DNA of 64,000 nucleotides from Paenibacillus sp. FSL K6-0276 (lineage in GTDB: Bacteria; Bacillota; Bacilli; Paenibacillales; Paenibacillaceae), in NCBI RefSeq assembly GCF_037977235.1, contig NZ_CP150276.1:2728001-2792000 (forward strand), in the 5' to 3' direction. A program made the translations under genes and the position numbers. Within the stretch, counting starts at the first letter, position 1. Each line of letters opens with the position of its first letter. Positions 43,851 to 51,597 of the stretch are shown one piece after another. The notes beneath the pieces were generated by a model. The model searched no databases and was not told where the DNA came from. It was given only the letters and a program-made list of their open reading frames with translations.

Positions 43851-45071
43851 ATGGAAAAGAAGACAGAACAGTATGATGTCGTCATTATCGGTGGCGGGGC
43901 CGCTGGATTAACAGCGGGAATCTATTGTGGACGAGCAAAATTAAAAACACTTCTCTTGGAAAAATCGTTGGTAGGCGGTCTTGCGACTTATACTAATGAA
44001 ATAGAAAATTATCCTGGTTTTCCTGAAGGAACGACCGGAACAGACCTTATGGGACTATTTCATAAGCAAGCCAAAAAATTTGGTGTGGATTTCAAAATGA
44101 CAGATGTAAAATCTGTCTCGGTAGCGGAAGATATAAAAATAGTGGAAACCTTTCGAGTTCGTTATGAGTGCAAGGTCATTATCATAGCCAGTGGGGGAAA
44201 ACCAAGAATCACAGGAGCAGCTAATGAGGATATGTTCTTATATGATAAAGGAATCTCTTTCTGTGCAACCTGTGACGCTGCAGCAAATACGGGAAAGACG
44301 GTTATGGTTGTTGGAAGTGGTGATGCAGCTATTGAAGAAGGAATGTTTCTGACCAAGTTTGCAGATAAAGTTATCGTTTCTGTCATGCATGATTATGGCA
44401 AAATGGATTGTAATGAAATTGCTAAAACTCAGGCACTGGAAAATCCTAAAATGGAATTCATGTGGAACACAGTGGTAAGTTCATTCGAAGGTGAAGAACG
44501 CTTGAATTCCGTCGTCCTGAAAAATTTAAAAGCTAATGAACTGCAAAACGTAAAGGTTGATTCATGTTTCTTATTTATTGGATATACGCCGAACACAGAA
44601 ATCTTAACAGGTGTAGTAGATTTGAATCGAAGTGGCTACGTACGTGTCAATGAGAAAATGGAAACGAATATACCTGGTGTGTTCGCGGCAGGAGATGTAT
44701 GTGATAAGTTCCTTAAGCAAGTGGCTACGGCTGTCGGAGATGGTGCCATTGCAGGGTATGGTGCAGAGAAGTATATCTCTGAATGTGAGACCTATGAACA
44801 TCAAATTCTAAATCAAGGCAAACCATCCGTTGTCTATTTATGGAATGCAACCGATCCTTCCTGTCGGGAGTTATTACCTCTAATTGAGGGTTTTGAACAA
44901 ACCCATTCTGATGTCAGGGTTACAAAGGTAGATGTATATAAGTCACCCGGACTTGCTGCCAAGCTAGGAATAGATTCAGTACCTTCTATTGTCTATCTAG
45001 ATGATGGAAAGATCCAAAGGGTAATTACAGAGAAGATAAGTGATGAAGTACTGAACACTCTTACTAATTGA
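43851..45071 (+). CDS. Thioredoxin reductase-like flavoprotein fused to a thioredoxin-like domain
   Basis: 406 residues. FAD motif IIGGGAAGLTAG (13-23), redox CATC (138-141), NADPH motif VVGSGDAAIEEG and FAD motif FAAGDVCDK mark a thioredoxin reductase. From residue 324 a thioredoxin-like domain follows (VVYLWNATDPSCRELLPL, cis-Pro in SVPS). Its active site has Asp in place of the first Cys and keeps only the second (Cys338). Placed after the sulfur transporter, it may reduce the persulfide on TusA; that is an inference. AGGAGGG precedes ATG 43851. Confidence 0.85.
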   Translation: MEKKTEQYDVVIIGGGAAGLTAGIYCGRAKLKTLLLEKSLVGGLATYTNEIENYPGFPEGTTGTDLMGLFHKQAKKFGVDFKMTDVKSVSVAEDIKIVETFRVRYECKVIIIASGGKPRITGAANEDMFLYDKGISFCATCDAAANTGKTVMVVGSGDAAIEEGMFLTKFADKVIVSVMHDYGKMDCNEIAKTQALENPKMEFMWNTVVSSFEGEERLNSVVLKNLKANELQNVKVDSCFLFIGYTPNTEILTGVVDLNRSGYVRVNEKMETNIPGVFAAGDVCDKFLKQVATAVGDGAIAGYGAEKYISECETYEHQILNQGKPSVVYLWNATDPSCRELLPLIEGFEQTHSDVRVTKVDVYKSPGLAAKLGIDSVPSIVYLDDGKIQRVITEKISDEVLNTLTN

Positions 45072-45154
45072 TGAAAAAAGACACATGCAGATAGTTCGAG
45101 GCCACTGAAAAAGTTCTTTCTAGATCATACATTTAAGGAGTCAGTCGTAACTAC

Positions 45155-45285
45155 GGAGAATATTTGGACTTCCGGCCGCTGTTGTCTCCAGATTTCCTGA
45201 ATTGTACCGCTGTTAGCGGTTAAAATCCGGAGACAAAGGCGGTCGCTATCGCTCCTCCAGTTCCAAATTTCCCCTTCGCTACGCC
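45155..45285. repeat. Long imperfect inverted repeat in the IS left part
   Basis: CCGCTGTTGTCTCCAGATTT is complementary, with few mismatches, to AAATCCGGAGACAAAGGCGG 50 bases on, and TTTGGA before it pairs with TCCAAA after it. A GC-rich cruciform of about 110 bases. It may be a repeat shared with other elements. Confidence 0.5.
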
Positions 45286-45350
45286 CCTCTAATGTTTTTA
45301 AGTTCAAGTTATAAAGGCCCCTTTTGGAGGCCCATGAAAACTCCATTCCA

Positions 45351-45390
45351 GGACACCCATCCTCGATCTTTTCGAGGATGGGTGTCCTGT
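45351..45390 (+). terminator. Hairpin before the transposase start
   Basis: GGACACCCATCCTCGA pairs perfectly with TCGAGGATGGGTGTCC, then TGTTTT. Hairpins here commonly shield transposases from outside transcription. Confidence 0.8.
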
Positions 45391-45432
45391 TTTGCTGTAT
45401 AATGATTGTATTAATTTCAGGTGGTGACTCGG

Positions 45433-45806
45433 ATGATTTCAAACCAACAATCCCTTAACCTCAGTCCATTTATGGCGATTTACGATATCGTCGTACCTAA
45501 AGATAATATGCTACGACAAAGCAATGCCCCTACAAAGAAGGATGTTATAAAGAGGGAGCACAATCAAAAACCTATTCAGTGAGCATCAAATCCACGGAGC
45601 ATAGTGAGCAGCAAACTTTCCAAGAAAGTGAATATTTTAAAGAGAAGGCAAGAGAACGTTATAAAATTGAAGCAAAGAATAGTGAACTAAAACACAGACA
45701 TGGGTATGATGTGGCATCTTCCTCAGGTCTCGTCGGCATGCACATGCAAGGAGCAATGGCTATATTTGCAGTAAATCTCAAAAGAATATTGACGCTATTA
45801 AAGTAA
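45433..45806 (+). pseudogene. IS1182-family transposase, central part deleted
   Basis: ATG 45433 opens with MISNQQSLNLSPFMAIYDIV, the N-terminus of IS1182-type transposases. It is cut after about 29 codons. Near 45519 the sequence jumps to the C-terminal part in another frame: CPYKEGCYKEGAQSKTYSVS, then YKIEAKNSELKHRHGYDVAS and the end at 45806. The catalytic middle is gone. Confidence 0.85.
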
Positions 45807-45833
45807 AGAGCATGAGGAATACATACATAAAAT

Positions 45834-45874
45834 AAAGGCGAATTCTCACTCAGAATGGAGGGGAATTCGCCTTT
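45834..45874. terminator. Hairpin near the IS right end
   Basis: AAAGGCGAATTC pairs perfectly with GAATTCGCCTTT around an 18-base loop. A-rich and T-rich sides may allow use in both directions. Confidence 0.75.
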
Positions 45875-46018
45875 AGCTGTTTAAGCTTATTTTACAGATT
45901 CTTAAAACACACGTTTTTCAGTGGCCTCAATAGTTCTGCATGTGTCTTTTTTTATTCAATCTCAAGTAAGATCGGACGAGCCATATCAAGACAGTGTCAA
46001 AGTATCAATAATAGTTGT

Positions 46019-46055
46019 TTTGTCATATACCTTTGAAAGCGCTTAGATATTAAGA
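46019..46055 (+). promoter_or_regulatory. cre-like CcpA site in the promoter of the sugar ABC operon
   Basis: TGAAAGCGCTTAGA (46034-46047) matches the CcpA consensus TGWAANCGNTNWCA except at one of the last bases. TTGTCA near 46019 and TAGATA near 46043 could be the promoter boxes, so CcpA binding would block them. This fits carbon catabolite repression. Confidence 0.55.
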
Positions 46056-46174
46056 TTAATTCATAAGGTTGCAAATCAACGGAGGGAGAGTAGAGGAGAA
46101 CCAAGGCTGCAAAAAGAGAGAAAGCCATGAAAGATGCTTTATTTATAAGAATCTAGGTTTAGGAGGACTTACAT

Positions 46175-47143
46175 ATGGCGAACGCAAGCGTCGGACCAGA
46201 CAAGACATCAAGACCGAATCTCGACAAGCAACGAACTAGTGGGATAAGACGCTTTTTTAAGCAAATAGATCTACAGCTTATGGTATTGCCAGCACTCGTT
46301 TTAGTTTTTATTTTTGCCTATATCCCCATGTACGGTATTCTTATCGCTTTTCAAGATTACAAGTTAGGTAATAGCTTTATTAGCAGTGATTGGGTTGGAT
46401 TAAAGCACTTTATTTACTTCTTTAATGCTCCTGAATTTGAAGTGGTTATGAAAAATACAATCATAATCAGCTTACTGAAGTTTTGTTTTGGATTTCCTGC
46501 ACCCATTATTTTAGCTTTAATGCTGAACGAAATTCGTAAGATGTTCTTTAAAAGGGTTATTCAGACCGTTACATACTTGCCTCACTTCTTATCTTGGGTA
46601 GTTATCGGCTCAATGGTTACTTCGATGCTATCCGTAGATAACGGCAGTATAAATATGCTGCTTGAGAAATTGAAATTTATTGATGAACCGATTAACTTCC
46701 TTTCCATGACAGAATATTTCTGGGGCATTTTAGTTACAACCAATGTATGGAAGGAAATTGGATTTGCATCGATCGTCTACTTAGCTGCCATTGCTGGTAT
46801 TGACCCGCACTTATATGAAGCTGCTTCGATGGATGGTGCAAGTCGCTTTAAACAGATATATTTGATTACGTTGCCTTCAATTATGCCAGTTGTAATTATC
46901 TTTATGATTCTGGCAATTGGTAATCTGGTGAATGCAGGATTTGAAGATATTTTGATCCTTGCTTCCAATCCGGCTCTACGAGAAGTATCAGATTCAGTTG
47001 ATGTATATGTTGTACGTGTCGGTATAGATAACTTCAGGTACTCCTATGCGACTGCTATCGGATTGTTCAAGGCCGTTATCAGTGTGACATTACTTACCTT
47101 TGCAAATTTCATTGCCAGAAAAGCAGGAAACAGCTTGTGGTAA
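46175..47143 (+). CDS. Carbohydrate ABC transporter permease (LplB-type)
   Basis: A 322-residue inner-membrane permease with about six segments. The N-terminus IDLQLMVLPALVLVFIFAYI and YGILIAFQDYK are typical of the LplB/UgpA group, and the EAA loop reads EAASMDGASRFKQIYLITLP. With the next two genes it forms an uptake system for an oligosaccharide or polysaccharide fragment. No ATPase is encoded here; this group usually shares MsmX. AGGAGG precedes ATG 46175. Confidence 0.9.
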   Translation: MANASVGPDKTSRPNLDKQRTSGIRRFFKQIDLQLMVLPALVLVFIFAYIPMYGILIAFQDYKLGNSFISSDWVGLKHFIYFFNAPEFEVVMKNTIIISLLKFCFGFPAPIILALMLNEIRKMFFKRVIQTVTYLPHFLSWVVIGSMVTSMLSVDNGSINMLLEKLKFIDEPINFLSMTEYFWGILVTTNVWKEIGFASIVYLAAIAGIDPHLYEAASMDGASRFKQIYLITLPSIMPVVIIFMILAIGNLVNAGFEDILILASNPALREVSDSVDVYVVRVGIDNFRYSYATAIGLFKAVISVTLLTFANFIARKAGNSLW

Positions 47144-47172
47144 TGAATTACTCAATATAGGGGGACTGAACT

Positions 47173-48069
47173 ATGAAACGTACTAACATAGGAGACCGAT
47201 TGTTTATTGGATTCATATATGTATTCTTGACCTTACTGGCATTCTCCGCATTTTATCCATTTTGGAATTCACTTGTGATTTCTTTTAATGAGGGGATGGA
47301 TACTTCCAAAGGCGGAATTACTTTCTGGGTCCGTGAGTTCACGCTTGAGAATTATAAGATCGTATTTGAAGATTCTCGTTTAATGGGTGGATTCGTCATT
47401 GCTACATTGCGAACGGTAATTGGTACAGTAACAGCGATATTGGCCACTTCGATATTTGCTTATGGGATGTCGAAGCGTGAACTGATGGGTCGCAAATACT
47501 ACATGATTATGTGTATCATTACAATGTATTTCGGAGGGGGACTCATTCCGTCATACATGCTTATCAGAAGTTTAGGCCTCTTCAATTCATTTTGGGTGTT
47601 TATTATTCCTGCACTTGTCAGCGTATGGAATATGATCATATTTCGCACCTTCTTTCAAGGTCTTCCACAAGGCTTGGAGGAGTCAGCGAAGATTGATGGC
47701 TGCGGTTACTGGGGGACTTTTCTCCGCATCGTACTTCCGCTGTCCGGTCCTGTTATCGCAACGTTATCTTTGTTCACAGCAGTAAATCACTGGAATGAGT
47801 GGTTCGTAGCGAGTATTTACATTACGAAAGAGGAGTTAATGCCGATTCAGACCATCTTGAGGCAGATTCTGTTCTCTAATATTGCTTCAGAGCAACTGTC
47901 TAATGTAGATGCAAGTTCCATTGCACATATTAACGCGGCTAAGAAAATAACGTCGAAGTCCCTGACGATGGCTACGATCATGGTTGCAACAATTCCAATC
48001 GTATGTGTATATCCATTCTTACAGAGATTCTTTGTTAAAGGGGTCTTAGTCGGATCATTGAAAGAGTAG
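47173..48069 (+). CDS. Carbohydrate ABC transporter permease (LplC/YtcP-type)
   Basis: A 298-residue permease with about six segments, starting GDRLFIGFIYVFLTLLAFSA. The EAA loop is EESAKIDGCGYWGTFLRIVL, and the end FPFLQRFFVKGVLVGSLKE-like sequence (PFLQRFFVKGVLVGSLKE) is a hallmark of this group. GGGGGACTG precedes ATG 47173, 29 bases after the first permease. Confidence 0.9.
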   Translation: MKRTNIGDRLFIGFIYVFLTLLAFSAFYPFWNSLVISFNEGMDTSKGGITFWVREFTLENYKIVFEDSRLMGGFVIATLRTVIGTVTAILATSIFAYGMSKRELMGRKYYMIMCIITMYFGGGLIPSYMLIRSLGLFNSFWVFIIPALVSVWNMIIFRTFFQGLPQGLEESAKIDGCGYWGTFLRIVLPLSGPVIATLSLFTAVNHWNEWFVASIYITKEELMPIQTILRQILFSNIASEQLSNVDASSIAHINAAKKITSKSLTMATIMVATIPIVCVYPFLQRFFVKGVLVGSLKE

Positions 48070-48142
48070 GGAGATAGAACCTGTTTGAGTTTAGAGCATA
48101 TTGCTTTGAACATAGATTACAAATTTGAAAGGGGAAAATACA

Positions 48143-49828
48143 TTGAAGACTAAGAAAAAGATGCTTCTCAGTGTGATGTCTACCTTGCTATTGACGACTT
48201 TGGTGGCGGGATGTGGTGGTAACAATTCAAGCGCTCCAGCTACAACTGCTGAACCAGAGAAAGATGGAGGAACAGCGGTCAACACAGCAACTGAAGCTCC
48301 AGTGTCAGACTTGTATGAGTTAGGGAAAGAACCGCTTGAAGTATCTTTCTACGGAAATTACGGTTGGTATCAAATGCCAAAATGGGGCAAAGATGCTGCT
48401 TCCAAATGGATATTAGATAATTTGAAAATCAATGTCACTGGAATTAGCTCGGGTGGTAATAACGCTCAAAAGCTGCAAACGATGATCGTTGGTAACGAGC
48501 TACCGGATATTGTGTGGACCGAGAAAGGTGCTGACGTAGAGCGTCTTCGTCAAGCGGATATGCTAGTTCCTTTGGATGAATACATTGATAAATATCCAAA
48601 CTTTAAAAAGTACTTAACAGCTGGGCATTTGGAATTGCTTCGTTCCCCTGATGGGAAAATCTATCAGCTGCCGAATTATTATACAACACAACCTAACGGA
48701 AATGCCGGTTATGCGATCAATAAAAAGATTTACAAAGAACTAGGTTCTCCTAAGCTAGAGACTACGGATGATTTGTATGCTTACCTAAATGCTGTTAAAG
48801 CGAAGTTCCCTGACGTTATTCCGTTCGAGACTGGCTTAGCGAAAGATGGTAATGGTATTGATCAGTTGTTCTCCTCTTTTAAAGAGAATAACCTTTCGTA
48901 TACTAGAATATACGCAGTTCCTGATGGCGACAAAATGGCTTCGATTTACAAAGATGAAGGGTTCCGTGAGTCCGTTGTATTTGGTGCCAAATTAATGCGT
49001 GAGAAGCTAATGACGCAGGATGCGAATACCCAAACGGAAGATCAAATTAGAGAGAAAGCGATGAATGGCAAATTTGCTGTGATTGCGACATTCGATCCGA
49101 TGAAGTTGCTCGCTACCGCTGATGAAGAGATGAAGAAGAACAATCCGGAAGATGGTTATATGTTCATTAAACCAATTTACAAACCGGGCTTGGATCAAAG
49201 TAAGATTACTCCAGGAACGTACAATCAGCTTGGTTGGAACGTTGCTACAATCACTAAAAACGCTAAAAATCCTGAGGCTGTGTTCGCTATGCTTGACTGG
49301 ATGACAGGTCCAGAAGGGAATATGGTACTTAACTGGGGACCTCCAGGACCAGATACTTATTGGGATGGTTTTGAAGCAGATGGCGTTACCCCTAAATTTA
49401 ATAAAGAAAAATATTTGAATGAACCAGAAGATTTATCCGAAATTAGCGGCAAAGCTGGTGACTTGGTATGGGTTGGTAACACGGTTTTCTTGGATAATAC
49501 GAAGAAAAAGTTTCTGGAAACTCTTCCCGCTGACAAGATTGACTTTAGCAACCGTTGGCAGATGGAAGTAACATGGGCTTCCCAAGGTGACTTTACGGAG
49601 TTCCTAAATTGGGATCCGGCTCCAGACAGTGAAGAAGGTATTATCAGACAAAGCGTTAGAGATATCTGGCTGACAGCTAGAGCAAAATCAATGTACGCAA
49701 AAACTGATGAAGAAGCATTAGCCATTATTGACAAAGCACATGATGATTCCATGAAGGTTGGCTATGAGAAATTCCTTGATTATGTAACAAAAGTATGGAC
49801 AGAAAACAAGAAAGCTTTAGGAAAATAG
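48143..49828 (+). CDS. Extracellular sugar-binding lipoprotein (LipO-type)
   Basis: About 561 residues. The signal peptide ends in the lipobox LVAGCGG, then a low-complexity Thr/Ala/Glu linker. The solute-binding domain follows (LEVSFYGNYGWYQMPKWGKD, LPDIVWTEKGADVERL), of the large group that works with LplB/LplC permeases. AAAGGGG eight bases before TTG 48143 sets the start. The terminator at 49841 closes the operon. Confidence 0.88.
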   Translation: MKTKKKMLLSVMSTLLLTTLVAGCGGNNSSAPATTAEPEKDGGTAVNTATEAPVSDLYELGKEPLEVSFYGNYGWYQMPKWGKDAASKWILDNLKINVTGISSGGNNAQKLQTMIVGNELPDIVWTEKGADVERLRQADMLVPLDEYIDKYPNFKKYLTAGHLELLRSPDGKIYQLPNYYTTQPNGNAGYAINKKIYKELGSPKLETTDDLYAYLNAVKAKFPDVIPFETGLAKDGNGIDQLFSSFKENNLSYTRIYAVPDGDKMASIYKDEGFRESVVFGAKLMREKLMTQDANTQTEDQIREKAMNGKFAVIATFDPMKLLATADEEMKKNNPEDGYMFIKPIYKPGLDQSKITPGTYNQLGWNVATITKNAKNPEAVFAMLDWMTGPEGNMVLNWGPPGPDTYWDGFEADGVTPKFNKEKYLNEPEDLSEISGKAGDLVWVGNTVFLDNTKKKFLETLPADKIDFSNRWQMEVTWASQGDFTEFLNWDPAPDSEEGIIRQSVRDIWLTARAKSMYAKTDEEALAIIDKAHDDSMKVGYEKFLDYVTKVWTENKKALGK

Positions 49829-49840
49829 TAATTTGTAATT

Positions 49841-49873
49841 CGAAGGTTTGCTACTAGGCAAGCCTTCGTTTTT
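49841..49873 (+). terminator. Terminator of the ABC operon
   Basis: Perfect stem CGAAGGTTTGC / GCAAGCCTTCG (one G-T pair) with a six-base loop, then five T. Confidence 0.88.
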
Positions 49874-49994
49874 ACGTTCTATTCTTAGGACTCATTTTTA
49901 AAAAGCTGTTTAACAAATGAATGGTATACTGGAAAAGAGTAATGGCAGAATTTAGAGGGATGGGTTTAATGCATTTCAAAGGGGGACTGTGTTG

Positions 49995-51581
49995 ATGTAC
50001 AACGTATTATTAGTAGACGATGAGATGCTTGATCTGGAAGGTATGAGACAATTTATTCCTTGGAATGAGCTTGGTATGGAAGTTGTGAAGACAGCGAATA
50101 ACGCGTTTACCGCGTGCGATATTTTAGATCAGCATGTTATTGATATTATCGTTAGTGATGTAAATATGCCGAATATGTCGGGTCTAGAGCTGGCCCGGAT
50201 TGCCATAGAGAAAAAAAAGGATATTCGCGTGATATTTGTAAGCGGTTACCAAGATTTCAGTTATGTTAAGCAAGCGCTGTCGCTAAAGGCATATAGTTAC
50301 GTCCTTAAGCCAATGGATGACAATGAACTCATTGCTGCACTTCAGAAAGTAAGACAGGATTTAGACGATGAACGTAAACGTCGTGATGTCGAAGAAGCCT
50401 ATCAGCATATGATTCCTATGGCCAAAAATGATTTGTTGATACGCTTGTTTGAAGGGGAAGGGGAATGGGAAGAGGGTAACCAGGCTGGAATGTTGTCACT
50501 TGTGAAGTCATACGGTCTGGATCAGCTGAATTGGCCTGTTCGTGTAGCCGTCTTGGAGCTTGACTATTTCAACTGGCTTCAAGGAAAGGATAATCTATCT
50601 AAACATCAAATGGCCAAGGACTTCCTTTATGAAGTGAATAGAATAGGTCAGAAGCACGGTATGCCACATTGTTACAAGGTATCGTCCTATCGGATCGCGT
50701 TGTTGATAAACGAACCAGAAATGGAAAAGTTCACTGAGGATATTTATGCCTTGATTCGCGCGAAGTTTCCAGTCACAATGACCGTGGGTGTTGGTAAACC
50801 AACGTTTGCTATGGAACAGGTCCACATCTCCTATCGACAAGCCATGGAAGCTGTGGACGGAAAGATGTTTATTGGCAAAGGCAATCTTATTATGTATGAA
50901 ACCGTTAGCAGTGAACCTGGAATGATCGATGCTCGTATGCTAGATACCCGTATGGATACGCTGTTTAAAGCGATGAAAGAATATGAGTTAGTTCTTATTT
51001 ATGATGAGATCGACAAGCTGTTCCGCTCTGTAAGTAGTTTAAGATCCAAATTCACTATTCATAATCTGGCAATGTATATCATTTGGAAGCTGGATCAGCA
51101 GTTGAAGGATGTAAGTGAGGATTTATTTGAAATTTTAGGTATGGAGATACATAGTTTAGATGTCTTACACCAATTCGATACGATCAGTGATATTCGCTCT
51201 TGGCTCGTACTCAAAACGTTTGAGATCTCCGAGTACCTGCGTAGCAAATCAGATTCTGTGAACCATAAATTGATTAGAGAAATCATCCAAATGATGAAGG
51301 ACAGGATGAGTGATAACTTTACGCTTAAAGATATTGCGCAGCAATTCTCTTTCTCTCCTAACTATTTGGGATATTTATTCAAAGAGGAAACTGGGAAAAC
51401 GTTCAGTGAAGTACTCAATCAGCTTCGAATGGAACAAGCGGGCAAGCTTTTGAAAGATCCGACATGTAAAATCTATGAAATCGCGAACAAGGTGGGCTAC
51501 CGTTATCTCCCATACTTCAGCAGACAGTTCAAAGAGGCATATGGTATGACACCAATGGAATACCGTAAGCGCGACAAGTGA
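49995..51581 (+). CDS. YesN-type response regulator with AraC output domain
   Basis: A 528-residue protein. Residues 1-120 are a receiver domain with the phospho-acceptor Asp in IIVSDVNMPNMSG and Lys in YVLKPMDDNE. A middle region of about 280 residues follows, then an AraC-type double helix-turn-helix (NFTLKDIAQQFSFSPNYLGY, ending YGMTPMEYRKRDK). AAAGGGGG precedes ATG 49995; TTG 49992 and GTG 49989 are alternatives. It lies 16 bases before its kinase and likely activates the preceding ABC operon. Confidence 0.9.
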   Translation: MYNVLLVDDEMLDLEGMRQFIPWNELGMEVVKTANNAFTACDILDQHVIDIIVSDVNMPNMSGLELARIAIEKKKDIRVIFVSGYQDFSYVKQALSLKAYSYVLKPMDDNELIAALQKVRQDLDDERKRRDVEEAYQHMIPMAKNDLLIRLFEGEGEWEEGNQAGMLSLVKSYGLDQLNWPVRVAVLELDYFNWLQGKDNLSKHQMAKDFLYEVNRIGQKHGMPHCYKVSSYRIALLINEPEMEKFTEDIYALIRAKFPVTMTVGVGKPTFAMEQVHISYRQAMEAVDGKMFIGKGNLIMYETVSSEPGMIDARMLDTRMDTLFKAMKEYELVLIYDEIDKLFRSVSSLRSKFTIHNLAMYIIWKLDQQLKDVSEDLFEILGMEIHSLDVLHQFDTISDIRSWLVLKTFEISEYLRSKSDSVNHKLIREIIQMMKDRMSDNFTLKDIAQQFSFSPNYLGYLFKEETGKTFSEVLNQLRMEQAGKLLKDPTCKIYEIANKVGYRYLPYFSRQFKEAYGMTPMEYRKRDK

Positions 51582-51597
51582 TGGGGGATGATGTTCC

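Larger units (their letters stand above)
45097..45929 (+). mobile_element. Internally deleted IS1182-like element
   Basis: 833 bases bounded by inverted ends: left CGAGGCCACTGAAAAAGT, right (read inward) TGAGGCCACTGAAAAACGT. A six-base duplication ATAGTT flanks it. Inside are a hairpin before the transposase start, the first 29 and last about 90 codons of an IS1182-type transposase, and a second hairpin near the right end. A full element of this family is about twice as long, so this copy is non-autonomous. Confidence 0.82.
45080..45953 (+). terminator. Terminator of the sulfur module, split by an IS in its loop
   Basis: GACACATGCAG (45080-45090) pairs perfectly with CTGCATGTGTC (45936-45946), followed by seven T. 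The original loop was ATAGTT; it is now present twice (45091-45096 and 45930-45935) with the IS-like element between. Confidence 0.8.

Noticed and set aside
45155..45285. CRISPR or riboswitch in the IS left part
   Set aside because: There are no regular direct repeats with spacers; the structure is one large inverted repeat inside a mobile element.
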